A stretch of DNA of 64,000 nt. It comes from Gammaproteobacteria bacterium (GTDB taxonomy: Bacteria > Pseudomonadota > Gammaproteobacteria > Steroidobacterales > Rariloculaceae). The position numbers and the translations under genes were made by a program. Where the stretch lies: NCBI GenBank assembly GCA_022820625.1, contig JAJEFE010000146.1, forward strand, positions 1-64,000, in the 5' to 3' direction. The notes below the pieces were generated by a model that worked only from the letters and a program-made list of their open reading frames with translations, ran no database searches and was not told the origin of the DNA. Below are positions 1-8,616 of the stretch, one piece after another (position 1 is the stretch's first letter; each line of letters begins with the position of its first letter).

Positions 1-70
1 CCGATTTGAGCCCGCCAGGGATGGCGGGCGAAATTAAGCCCGCGAGGGCTGTCCGTACACACCCTCACGA
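1..70. repeat. Right half of conserved-core hairpin element (copy A, cut by window edge)
   Basis: Positions 1-37 match the last 37 nt of the 83-nt core seen at 20937-21019 and, in reverse orientation, at 50356-50438. There are two differences from the 50.4 kb copy. The segment contains the second core hairpin (arm 10-17, loop GGGA 18-21, arm 22-29) and ends in TTAA. Sequence from 38 onward should be the site-specific right arm; its partner would lie outside the window. The element is just downstream of the symporter gene that ends at 93. Confidence 0.75.
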
Positions 71-92
71 CGCCCCGACGGAAACCAACAAG

Positions 93-1700
93 CTAAATCA
101 GAGATTCGGTGATCCAGAGACCGATCACGCAAAGCACAAAGAACGCCAGTAACGGATAACTGGCACGGTCGATCTTCCCGGCGACCACATACCACCCCCC
201 TTCCATCAACGGTAGCCCCTCTTCCTCGTACCGCCGAAGCTGCCCCCTGACCGTATAGGGATCGTCTTCATCCCGAAACCCGCCCAGCAGGATGCTCGCC
301 GTCCAGCCCACCGCGATGCTTACGATTCCACCGAGAGCACAGTACCAGGGCCAGGCCACGTCCAGCGTGTACTCCACGTACGCCAGCGCCAAGAATCCGG
401 CGGCCACCCCGATCAACAACCCCTTCTCGTTGGTGTGCCTGGAGAAGAACCCCAGCCCGAACATGGCCAGCTTGGCGCCCACGAAGAACGAACCGACCTT
501 GCTGAGAATCTCGAGAACGGATCCGCCCGAGCGGGTAAAGATGATCGCCGGCACCACCATGAACACCGCCCAGAACAGCGTGAACCACCGCGAAGCGACG
601 AGATAGTGCCGCTGGGACCCGTCCTTCTTGAAGAACTTTTCGTAGAAGTCCAGCGTGGTCACCGTCGCCATGGAGTTCAGGCTTGAATCCAGGCTGGACA
701 TGGCGGCGGCCACGATCGCCGCCGTCACGATGCCCATCAGTCCGGGAAACCCCATCGTGGCCACGAATTCCAGCACGATGAGATTCTCGTTGTCGAACGG
801 CCTGCCGCCGTAGTAGCTGTAGAAGAGGATGCCAAGTCCGAAGAACAGCACGAAGATGAAGAACGCCACGTAGCCCATGAGGATGTAGGCCTTCTTCGCG
901 TCGCCCACCGACCGGGCGGCCAGCGTGCGCTGGACGATCATCTGGTTCACGCCATAGACGACCACGTGGTAAATGGACATGGCGATCACGCCGGTCCAGA
1001 TGGTTCCGACCACCGATGGGTCGATGGTGGTTTCGAAGGGGTTGGTCTTGCCGATCGCCTTGAGCGACTGGAGTGTCTCGTGAAGGCCCCCGGGCAACTC
1101 ACCCAAGAGCAGCACCACCGTGACGATGGCGCCGAAAAACAGGATCCCTGTCTGGATGAAATCGGTCCAGATCACCGCGGATATCCCGCCCAGCATGGTA
1201 TAGGTGACAGCCACGGCGGCAACGATCAGGATCGCGGTAACCACGTCGATTCCGGTGATGAACTCCAGCACCAGCGCCGTCGTATACAGCATGATTCCCG
1301 AGTAGGCGATGTTCCCCAGCAGGAAGACGGCGGACATGACGGTTCGCGAGGTCAGACCGAAGCGCCGCTCCAGGTAGTCGAAAATGGACGCGCAACCGCT
1401 GTTGTAGAAGAAGGGCAGGAACAGCGTTGCAACGATGAAGATGGCGATGGGGTAGTTGATGTGGATGAAGATGACCGAGAATCCATCCACGTATGACCAG
1501 GCCGGTCCACCCAGAAACGTGAGCGCGCCGATATAGGTGGCGACAACCGACACCCCGATCACCCACCAGGGCGTCGTTCGCCGGCCGACGAAGTAATGCT
1601 GTGCGGTCTTGACGCGCTTGCTGAGGAAGTACCCCAGAACGAGCGTACCGACGATGTAGGCAATCAGGATCGCCCAGTTCAGTGTGCCGAAACTGCTGAT
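93..1700 (-). CDS. Sodium:solute symporter (SSS family), non-canonical start
   Basis: Inner-membrane Na+-coupled substrate transporter of about 535 residues with many hydrophobic segments. It is a clear paralogue of the 9663-11273 product along its whole length: both share TTPWW near the N terminus, FLGGPAWSY, and a GATSR/GLTSR stretch. The substrate is unknown; it is last in a run with a TonB receptor, a sulfotransferase and a sulfatase, so it may import a product released by them. Its start is odd. The codon aligned with the paralogue's ATG is ATC (1700-1698), six bases after GGAG. An upstream in-frame ATG (1712-1710, sharing TGATG with the sulfatase stop) is followed two codons later by TAG (1703-1701). 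The first unambiguous ATG is at 1562 and would remove the first transmembrane region. Either ATC initiates, the amber codon is read through, or the gene is damaged. Confidence 0.8.
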   Translation of the reverse strand: MSSFGTLNWAILIAYIVGTLVLGYFLSKRVKTAQHYFVGRRTTPWWVIGVSVVATYIGALTFLGGPAWSYVDGFSVIFIHINYPIAIFIVATLFLPFFYNSGCASIFDYLERRFGLTSRTVMSAVFLLGNIAYSGIMLYTTALVLEFITGIDVVTAILIVAAVAVTYTMLGGISAVIWTDFIQTGILFFGAIVTVVLLLGELPGGLHETLQSLKAIGKTNPFETTIDPSVVGTIWTGVIAMSIYHVVVYGVNQMIVQRTLAARSVGDAKKAYILMGYVAFFIFVLFFGLGILFYSYYGGRPFDNENLIVLEFVATMGFPGLMGIVTAAIVAAAMSSLDSSLNSMATVTTLDFYEKFFKKDGSQRHYLVASRWFTLFWAVFMVVPAIIFTRSGGSVLEILSKVGSFFVGAKLAMFGLGFFSRHTNEKGLLIGVAAGFLALAYVEYTLDVAWPWYCALGGIVSIAVGWTASILLGGFRDEDDPYTVRGQLRRYEEEGLPLMEGGWYVVAGKIDRASYPLLAFFVLCVIGLWITESLI

Positions 1701-1715
1701 CTAGTGCTCCATCAA
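1701..1715. repeat. 15-bp copy of the end of the 27.8 kb MITE-like element
   Basis: CTAGTGCTCCATCAA is identical to the left terminus of the MITE-like element at 27824. It overlaps the sulfatase stop codon and contributes the in-frame TAG and the GGAG in front of symporter 1. It could be an excision scar or a chance match to a ribosome-binding-site context. Confidence 0.35.
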
Positions 1716-3919
1716 ATGTCCAAAGTGACGGTGAGCCGCTCGAGAATCTGGTCGAACCTGAACGAACCCGTGTAGGAGTGGCTGATCGGTGCGCCGCGAT
1801 TCTCGCCGCAGCGCACCCCTGAGTTCAGGCTCCTGACTTCCCACATTCCGGGAATATCCACGGACCCGGCCGAGTTGCCGTCTACAAACAGTTCGACATG
1901 CCCGGAGGTTGCGGAAGTCTTTCGGCCGCGCAATCCCAGTTCGTGCCGGCCGTCGGGAACGCGATCCCCGGACCTCACCGAGTAGCGCCGGCCGCGCGTA
2001 TACACGTAGGTGAATTCAAGATACCCGTCGATCATCAACAGTTCGTACCCGGCCATGCTGTCGCCGGATGCCAGCAACACCCCGTTGGCGGGGCTGCTGA
2101 CGATCTCGACCTCGGCCAGAATCGTGTAGTCGTGGCTGAAGATGTCCGGAGCGCTTCGGCGGTCGATACGGGTGGTATCGGGGTAGAACACGTAGCGGGA
2201 TTGCGGCTGCGGCGCGACGCCCGCCTCGAGCGACAGCACATCGTCCACCAGCGGAAGCACATTGTTGCGCTCCGCTTCCCGCCTCCAGGCGGCAACCATT
2301 TCCTCGACACGGGCGGGAAACTCCGCCGCCCTGTCGTGGATTTCGGAGAAATCGTCCCGTGAATGGTAAAGCGCCCATTCGTCTTCCTCGAAGGGCGTAT
2401 CGGACACATGCTGAGTGACGGCTTTCCATCCGTCCATCCAGATCGCGCGGTCTCCGGCGGTCTCGTAGTACTGGATCTCCTTGCGCGTCGGTTCGTTCGG
2501 CGAATCCAGCGTATAGGCGAGGCTGGTGCCGTCCAGGGGCTCCGCCGGTTGACCGGCCAGTTCCAGGAGCGTCGGCACGATGTCCGTCACGTGATGGTAT
2601 TGCGTGAGGATCTCGTTCCCCGGCAGGTCGCCGCCGGGCCAATGGACCACCAGCGGCGCGCGGATGCCGCCTTCGTACGTGTCGCCCTTGTAGAACTTGA
2701 GAGGCGTATTGCTGGCCTGTGCCCAACCGGGACCGTAGCTCGGCTGACTCCGTTCGCTGCCGACCTTGTCGATATTGGCGATCAGTTCCCCGATCGTCTC
2801 CGGTTCGATGTAGACGACACGGTGAACGTCCAGCCGGCCGGCGGGAGGTCCCCAGGAACCGGCGCCGTTGTCGGACAGGACCATGAGGACGGTGTCGTCA
2901 AGCTGCCCGCTTCGCTCCAGGAAGTCCACGAGGCGTTGCAGTTGGTCGTCCGTATGGTGGAGGAACGCTGCATACGCTTCCTGCGTCCGCGCGCCGAACC
3001 GCCTCTCCTCGTCGGAAATTTCGCGCCAGGCGGGCACGAGTTCGTCGCGCGGGGCGAGTTCCGCATTGGCCGGCACGATCCCCATCGCCTGCTGGCGAGC
3101 GAATCTCCGTTCGCGAATCGCATCCCATCCGGCGTCGTAGCGGCCGCGATGCCTTGCCATGTAGTCGCCAGGTACATGGTACGGAAAGTGACAGGCGCCG
3201 AACGAGAGGTACAGGAAGAAGGGGACTTCGGCCGACGCGACCAGGTGATCCCGTATGAAGGCCATGGATTGGTCCACCAGGTCCGTGGTCAGATGGTAGC
3301 CTGCTGTCTTGTCCGGATACGTCGCCCTGCGGTTGCGGAACAGTTCCGGGTGCCAGTGATCGGCCGCCGCGCCGTGAAAGCCGTACCAGTGATCGAATCC
3401 CCTGCCCGTGGGCCACTGATCGAATGGGCCGGTGGCGTTGCGGCCCGTCACGGTCGACAAGTGCCACTTGCCCACCGCGTAGTTTCGGTAGCCTGCCGGA
3501 CCCAGCATCTCGGCCAGTGTGCGTACATCGTCGCGAATCCAGCCGCGGTATCCGGGATGGTCCCGCCCCCATTCGGCAATGTTTCCCACACCGGCGGCGT
3601 GAGCATTGACGCCGGTCAGCAGGCTTGCCCGGGTCGGCGCACACAGTGACGTCACATGAAAGTTGTTGTAGCGGACGCCGTTGGCGGCCAGCCGGTCGAT
3701 GCATGGGGTGGGAACATCCGACCCATAGCACCCGAGGTCGCCGAAACCGACGTCATCGAGTACCGCGATCAGAATGTTCGGTTTACGGTCCGGATTCGGG
3801 CGGCGCCCGCCGGCCGAGTCGCCGGTTGCAGGCGTTGCAACCGTCTGGCAACCGCTGCCAAGCGCCGTGGCCGTGACTGCTGCAGAGGACTCCAGAAATT
3901 TTCGACGCGTAATGCTCAT
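1712..3919 (-). CDS. Tat-exported lipoprotein sulfatase (arylsulfatase type)
   Basis: Hydrolyses sulfate esters outside the cytoplasm. The N terminus has a twin-arginine motif (TRRKFLES, residues 4-11) followed by a lipobox ending at Cys24, so export by Tat and lipid anchoring are likely. The sulfatase signature CAPTR (93-97) supplies Cys93, the residue normally converted to formylglycine. The metal-binding pair D55-D56 lies in the expected N-terminal position. After the alkaline-phosphatase-fold domain, roughly the last 150 residues form a concanavalin/LamG-like beta domain, as in long (~730-775 aa) arylsulfatases. Its ATG is 12 nt after the stop of the TPR-sulfotransferase, indicating one operon. 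No canonical formylglycine-generating enzyme is in the window, so maturation must rely on one elsewhere. Exact substrate unknown. Confidence 0.9.
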   Translation of the reverse strand: MSITRRKFLESSAAVTATALGSGCQTVATPATGDSAGGRRPNPDRKPNILIAVLDDVGFGDLGCYGSDVPTPCIDRLAANGVRYNNFHVTSLCAPTRASLLTGVNAHAAGVGNIAEWGRDHPGYRGWIRDDVRTLAEMLGPAGYRNYAVGKWHLSTVTGRNATGPFDQWPTGRGFDHWYGFHGAAADHWHPELFRNRRATYPDKTAGYHLTTDLVDQSMAFIRDHLVASAEVPFFLYLSFGACHFPYHVPGDYMARHRGRYDAGWDAIRERRFARQQAMGIVPANAELAPRDELVPAWREISDEERRFGARTQEAYAAFLHHTDDQLQRLVDFLERSGQLDDTVLMVLSDNGAGSWGPPAGRLDVHRVVYIEPETIGELIANIDKVGSERSQPSYGPGWAQASNTPLKFYKGDTYEGGIRAPLVVHWPGGDLPGNEILTQYHHVTDIVPTLLELAGQPAEPLDGTSLAYTLDSPNEPTRKEIQYYETAGDRAIWMDGWKAVTQHVSDTPFEEDEWALYHSRDDFSEIHDRAAEFPARVEEMVAAWRREAERNNVLPLVDDVLSLEAGVAPQPQSRYVFYPDTTRIDRRSAPDIFSHDYTILAEVEIVSSPANGVLLASGDSMAGYELLMIDGYLEFTYVYTRGRRYSVRSGDRVPDGRHELGLRGRKTSATSGHVELFVDGNSAGSVDIPGMWEVRSLNSGVRCGENRGAPISHSYTGSFRFDQILERLTVTLDI

Positions 3920-3931
3920 ATGGATCGACGT

Positions 3932-5803
3932 TCAGCCCGGTATGGGCACTTTCAGATTCTCCATCAGCGGTCCGAGGTGTTTCTCGTAGTTTTTCCACAG
4001 GACCATGGCATCCCTGTAGATCGGCTCCCGCACCTGACTGGCGCTCGGCGTCTTGACCAGGCGTTTCGTCTCATAAAAGCTCAATACGCGTTCTTCGAAC
4101 CGCAACTCAAGGAAATCCAGCATGCGGCGGGCCTGTCCCTCGATATCGGTGACCGTGTCTTCGTAGCGCACATCGAGTATGCGTCCGGGGAACAGCTCGT
4201 GCCACTGCTGCATCAGGTTCCAGTAGCGAGTGTAGTACTTGCCCAGTGCCTCGAGGCTGTGCGCATACGTCTGCCGCAGATCGAAGGGAATGCGGTGAAT
4301 CGCGAGACAATTGGCGGCCGGATGGCGATGGCAGTGGACAAAGCGCGCACCCGGCAGCATGAGCGCAAGCGGTCCGACGTACTGGAAATTCAGCGGCGAC
4401 TTGTCGACGACGTATCGCGACGACAGGTATTCGCCGGAATGGCGGGACATGTAGTAGGCGCCCAGCTCCCGGAACTGTTCCGCCGACAGTTTTTCCATGT
4501 CCCGGGGAAACTTCTTGCCGGTGATCTTGCGTACGCGCCGGACCGTGTCGAAAGCGAAACTCAGTTCCCCCGCGCCTGCGACTTCCGAGTGGCTCGCCAG
4601 GATCTGCTCCGTCAGGCTCGTACCGGAGCGGGGCATGCCCACCACGAATACCGGCCGGTCGTCCCGATGCCCCATCGAACGCCCGAATCGTTCGACTGCT
4701 TTTTCTGTCGCTTCGGCAATGGCGTCAATGTAACGAGCCGAGTCGGCATCGTCGTAGGGCTTTACGGCAGCTTTCGCCCTGTTCGCCGCGGCCAGGAACT
4801 CGTACGCCTCATTGAAATTGCCCCGCTTCTCGTGAATTCGCGCGATCGCGAATGCCAGGTACATTCGGTTGTTCGGCGTCGTATCCTCCCGTTGCCAATG
4901 CGAGAGAAGCGCCCGGAATTCTTGTTCCGAGCTTCCGCGTCCCTTGATCTGAGCCAGGTAATAGTGCGATACCGCCATTTCGGGAGCGATGCGGATCGCC
5001 GTCTTGAACTGTTCGACCGCGCCCTCCCGATCCCCCATCTGTTCGAGCAGCACGCCCATCACGTGCATTGCCTCCGGATTTTCGGGCTCGATGTCCAACA
5101 CCCTGCGCAATGCGGTCAGCGCCTCCTCCGGCTCGTCCCTGTCCCGATAGGCCTTGGCCAGATTGATCAGGGCGACCGTGCTCCCGGGACTGAGGCTGGC
5201 GGCTTGCAGGTAGCTTTCCACCGCATCGTCGTACCGGGCCTGTTGAAGGCGAATGTCTCCGATGTGGTTGTGCGCCTGGGCCAGATCCGGACTCAGTTCA
5301 AGCGCCCTGGCCGCTGCCCGCAAACCGGCCTCTTGCTGACCGGATTCGTTGAGCGCAGCCGCGAGGTTGCTCCAGCACTCGGCGAAACGGCTGTCCAGCC
5401 GCAGCGCACGATCGTACGCGCGGACCGCCTTTCCGGGTTGGTCGAGCAATCGCAGTACGTTGCCGAAATTGTTGAACACCACCGGTCTGGACGGATCCAG
5501 CCTGACCGATTCTGCCAGGTGATCGGCGGCCTTGTACGCCATCCCCAGGTCCTTGTAGGCCAGTCCGATGTTGGCGTGTGCCTGGGGATCGGCATTGTCG
5601 ATCCCCAGCGCCCGGGTAATGAAATCCACCGCTTCCTTCGGCCGTTCCGTGTTGGTACAAAGCGCACCGAGCAGGTTCAGCGCGTGCCTGTTTCCGGAAT
5701 CGGTTTCCAGCACCTGCCGATACAGGCGCTCGGCTTGCCGAACATGACCCTTCTGCTGTGCATCGAATCCGGCTCTCAGCATCGTCGTAGGGTCTCGTAC
5801 CAT
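3932..5803 (-). CDS. TPR-sulfotransferase
   Basis: A 623-residue two-part protein. Residues ~8-345 are tetratricopeptide repeats with the A/G/Y/A spacing of the fold. Residues ~380-610 are a sulfotransferase domain with the PAPS 5'-phosphosulfate-binding loop VVGMPRSGTSL (387-397). It would transfer a sulfuryl group from PAPS to a substrate held by, or near, the TPR superhelix. No signal peptide is visible, so the domain is probably cytoplasmic. It sits between a TonB receptor and a sulfatase on the same strand, an unusual combination of sulfate addition and removal. The acceptor (peptide, glycan or small molecule) cannot be told from sequence. Confidence 0.88.
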   Translation of the reverse strand: MVRDPTTMLRAGFDAQQKGHVRQAERLYRQVLETDSGNRHALNLLGALCTNTERPKEAVDFITRALGIDNADPQAHANIGLAYKDLGMAYKAADHLAESVRLDPSRPVVFNNFGNVLRLLDQPGKAVRAYDRALRLDSRFAECWSNLAAALNESGQQEAGLRAAARALELSPDLAQAHNHIGDIRLQQARYDDAVESYLQAASLSPGSTVALINLAKAYRDRDEPEEALTALRRVLDIEPENPEAMHVMGVLLEQMGDREGAVEQFKTAIRIAPEMAVSHYYLAQIKGRGSSEQEFRALLSHWQREDTTPNNRMYLAFAIARIHEKRGNFNEAYEFLAAANRAKAAVKPYDDADSARYIDAIAEATEKAVERFGRSMGHRDDRPVFVVGMPRSGTSLTEQILASHSEVAGAGELSFAFDTVRRVRKITGKKFPRDMEKLSAEQFRELGAYYMSRHSGEYLSSRYVVDKSPLNFQYVGPLALMLPGARFVHCHRHPAANCLAIHRIPFDLRQTYAHSLEALGKYYTRYWNLMQQWHELFPGRILDVRYEDTVTDIEGQARRMLDFLELRFEERVLSFYETKRLVKTPSASQVREPIYRDAMVLWKNYEKHLGPLMENLKVPIPG

Positions 5804-5833
5804 GCGGTTTCGTAGCGCCCCCGGCAGAAACAG

Positions 5834-5859
5834 GAAAGCCCCGCACTGACGAGGCTTTC
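5834..5859 (-). terminator. Possible terminator or attenuator hairpin
   Basis: Read on the minus strand, GAAAGCCUCG pairs with CGGGGCUUUC, a 10-bp stem with one U-G pair and a six-nt loop, followed by CTGTTTC. It lies in the 109-nt gap between the TonB receptor stop and the TPR-sulfotransferase start. The U-rich tail is weak, so partial read-through is plausible. Confidence 0.4.
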
Positions 5860-5912
5860 AGGATTTCGAGCGGCGGACGCGCCTCCGATCGGCCGTGATT
5901 AGCAAATGTGAC

Positions 5913-8456
5913 TCAGAAATTATAGGCCACGCGGACGCCCCAGATGCGCGGAGTATTGAAATCGGCGACTACACGCCCCTGACTGAACTGATCCGAACCG
6001 ATCTGCACGATCTCGTCGGTTGCATTCAGCACAAAGCCCTGCACTGAAAGCGAATTGTCGGTGTTGTACCAGGTTGCCCGCAGATCAAGCGTCGTATAGG
6101 CGTCCTGATGGGTGAAGAAGTACGGGATATTGGTGGTCTTGTACTCGTCCGAGTAATACAGGAGGACGCCCGGAACGAGTGTTCCCGCGTTACCCAGGTT
6201 GAACTCGTAGCTCGCATCCACCGACAGCGTCATGTCGGGCGAAAACCGTGCCGATTGTCCGTCAAGGATATACACCTGCGAGCATGTCTGATCGCACATG
6301 TCAGGATCGGTAATGCCGGCGCCCAGGACAACTTCGTCTCCACCGCTTCGAAATACCCGGTTCAACACCGTGCGGCCGAATTGATCAAGTTTGGCGTTGG
6401 TCAGCGCCAGACCAGCCCGAATGCGCAGTTCGTCGGTGGCCAACCAGTCCATTTCGGCCTCGAGTCCGCTGGTGGTCATGCTGCCGGAGACAGTGCTGAT
6501 GGAGATGATGGTTCCGCCCCGTGCTTCGAAGGACGAGGTGGTCAATCCATCGTAGGCGTTCTGGTACGCCGCGAGATTCAGCCGCATGGCGCCGTTGAGC
6601 TGCGTGCTCTTCAGGCCGATCTCAAAGGTCTCGACTTCGTTCGGCTGCGTCAGTTCCGTGCTTCCGCCGCCTACGAGACCTCCAGCGATGTATCCGGTCG
6701 AGGCGGACGCGAACAACATCGTATCGCCGTTCAGGTCATGCTGAATCGCGACCTTGTAGTCCGTATTCGACTTCTCGCCGGTCTGGCGATTGGCCTCCGT
6801 TGCGTCGGTTGCAACGTAGGCGGGCCAGGGATCGAATCGGCTGCCCGGGTTTTCCAGATGCGCGTCGGTGTAGCCCGCCGCCCAGCCATGAACGGCGGAA
6901 CCCCAGTCAACATACTTGGTGAAGGAGTTGCGTTTATCGGTTGAACTGCGCAGTCCGAGCGTGGCTCGCGTAGCATCAGTGAAGGAGTACTCCGCCTGGC
7001 CGTAAATCGCCGTGGATTTCGTACCGCCATTGGCCTGATCCATCCAGTGGGCCCAGGACAGGCTGGTATCGTTATTCAGGCTGTCCACGTACCCCCAGAC
7101 GAACTCGCTGCTCGTATCGCCGTCGCCGGAATCGTCGTAGAGGAAATAACCCAGCGTCCACTGCAGCGGACCATCCCCGGAAGAATTGAGGTTGATGTCC
7201 ACCTGTTGCGCATTCGAATTGACCCGCTGACCGGCCAGGCGCCCGCAGGACGGCCCGTTCCAGCACTGAGCCCAATAGCCGCGGCCGTTCGACGCGGGCG
7301 GCGTCGCGCCCGGATTGTTTTCCGCCCACGCGGTCGGATTCGGCGAAAAATCGGAGTCTGCCGTTCGAAACTCCTCGTAGTCGAACACGCCGCCGTTCAC
7401 ACGCAATGCGACCGGCCCGAAATCCCAATTCAGCAATGCGCTGAACGAAGTCTCCGAAATGTCCCGGAAAGGCGTCAGGTCGTTGGTGATCTTGTATACG
7501 TCCGAGTTGACATTCGCGGTTTCATCGACGCCGAATACCCCCGCCCATGTGCGGCCGCCCGTGGCAGGCCATGACGCCGTTTCGTCACCGGGGAGGCGGC
7601 CCGCCCGCGGCTGAAGCACGCCGTTGATGCCGTCGGTCAGCCCCGTCCGAGGGTTCACGGGAATCCCGATGAGAACGCCCGCGTAGTCCGCATTGCCGTT
7701 GGAGGTGTCTTCCCACCAGGTACTCGCCAGCGTCAGGTCGAAGGTATCGCTCGGCTCGAACCGCAACTGGGCGCGAATATAGGTATTGTCCTCGTCGCGC
7801 ATACCCGCGTCCGGGTTGTAGATGTTCTCGATCGTCGGATCCCGTTTGGTGTCGCTGGCCGAAATGCGCAATGCCACCGCGTCTCCCATGGGCAGATTGA
7901 AGAAACCTTCGAACTTCTGCATGGAATAGCCGCCGAATGTCCCGCTGACGCCGTAGTCGATGTCTTCCGTCGATGGTCTCCTCGTGATGTAGTTGACCAG
8001 GCCGCCGAAGGTATTTCGACCGAACAAGGTCCCTTGAGGGCCGCGCAGGACCTCGATCCGTTCCAGATCGAGATTGCTCGCCAGTGCCTGGCCCGCCCGG
8101 GGGCGGTACAGGCCGTCGACGTAGATCGGCACGGCGATGTCGTTGGTGCCGGCCGCTCCGGCGCCGCGCATGATGATGGTTGGATCGGCACCGATGTACC
8201 TGACCTTCAATCCCGGTACGGTCTTGTCGATGTCGAGGACATTGACCAACTGCAGTTCGTTGATGAGGTCGCCGTCGATGGGCGTCACCGACACGGCCAG
8301 ATCCTGAACGCTGCTCTCGCGTTTTGTCGCGGTGACAATGATCTCTTCAAGTACGAGTTCCTGCGCCGCAGCCGAGCTACCCAACGCAGATGCCACTGCG
8401 ACAGCCAACGCTCTCTTCTTCAGGCCGGACACGGCCAACTGATCCTTTACCTTCAT
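5913..8456 (-). CDS. TonB-dependent outer-membrane receptor
   Basis: Outer-membrane active transporter powered by TonB-ExbB-ExbD. The likely start is the ATG at 8456 (MKVKDQLAVS), which gives a standard signal peptide ending in SSAAAQE; another ATG lies three codons upstream (8465), and an open frame continues further to 8519. A TonB box-like stretch (EEIIVTATKRE) follows the signal peptide, then a plug domain (ERIEVLRGPQGTLFGRNTFG) and a beta-barrel closing in the terminal Phe (RVAYNF) needed for BAM recognition. It heads a minus-strand set with TPR-sulfotransferase, sulfatase and symporter, suggesting uptake of a bulky, possibly sulfated substrate. A palindrome matching the putative LacI operator lies about 80 nt upstream. 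Confidence 0.93.
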   Translation of the reverse strand: MKVKDQLAVSGLKKRALAVAVASALGSSAAAQELVLEEIIVTATKRESSVQDLAVSVTPIDGDLINELQLVNVLDIDKTVPGLKVRYIGADPTIIMRGAGAAGTNDIAVPIYVDGLYRPRAGQALASNLDLERIEVLRGPQGTLFGRNTFGGLVNYITRRPSTEDIDYGVSGTFGGYSMQKFEGFFNLPMGDAVALRISASDTKRDPTIENIYNPDAGMRDEDNTYIRAQLRFEPSDTFDLTLASTWWEDTSNGNADYAGVLIGIPVNPRTGLTDGINGVLQPRAGRLPGDETASWPATGGRTWAGVFGVDETANVNSDVYKITNDLTPFRDISETSFSALLNWDFGPVALRVNGGVFDYEEFRTADSDFSPNPTAWAENNPGATPPASNGRGYWAQCWNGPSCGRLAGQRVNSNAQQVDINLNSSGDGPLQWTLGYFLYDDSGDGDTSSEFVWGYVDSLNNDTSLSWAHWMDQANGGTKSTAIYGQAEYSFTDATRATLGLRSSTDKRNSFTKYVDWGSAVHGWAAGYTDAHLENPGSRFDPWPAYVATDATEANRQTGEKSNTDYKVAIQHDLNGDTMLFASASTGYIAGGLVGGGSTELTQPNEVETFEIGLKSTQLNGAMRLNLAAYQNAYDGLTTSSFEARGGTIISISTVSGSMTTSGLEAEMDWLATDELRIRAGLALTNAKLDQFGRTVLNRVFRSGGDEVVLGAGITDPDMCDQTCSQVYILDGQSARFSPDMTLSVDASYEFNLGNAGTLVPGVLLYYSDEYKTTNIPYFFTHQDAYTTLDLRATWYNTDNSLSVQGFVLNATDEIVQIGSDQFSQGRVVADFNTPRIWGVRVAYNF

Positions 8457-8536
8457 CTCTTGCATATCCCCGGAACGGAAGACGATTTCCGCTGACAGAC
8501 CCTCTCTGCCAGCGCCCACGACAACAGCAGTCGTTT

Positions 8537-8552
8537 GTACTTCGAATGCAAA
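8537..8552 (-). promoter_or_regulatory. Putative LacI-type operator O1 (TonB receptor)
   Basis: On the minus strand this reads TTTGCATTCGAAGTAC, identical over 16 nt to the site at 15627-15642. It shares TTGCATTCGAA with the lacI/symporter-2 intergenic site. The centre TTCGAA is palindromic with a central CG, as is usual for LacI-family operators. It lies about 80 nt before the receptor start. Confidence 0.6.
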
Positions 8553-8616
8553 TCAATGTCAAATTTCATGCGAAAACCGTAGCACATTTGCAACAACAGG
8601 CCCTGTGCAGCGCCCG

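Noticed and set aside
3656-5815. A 719-codon open frame on the plus strand opposite the TPR-sulfotransferase
   Set aside because: Shadow of the high-GC minus-strand gene: basic, low-complexity product with no family sequence, while the opposite strand encodes a clear two-domain protein.
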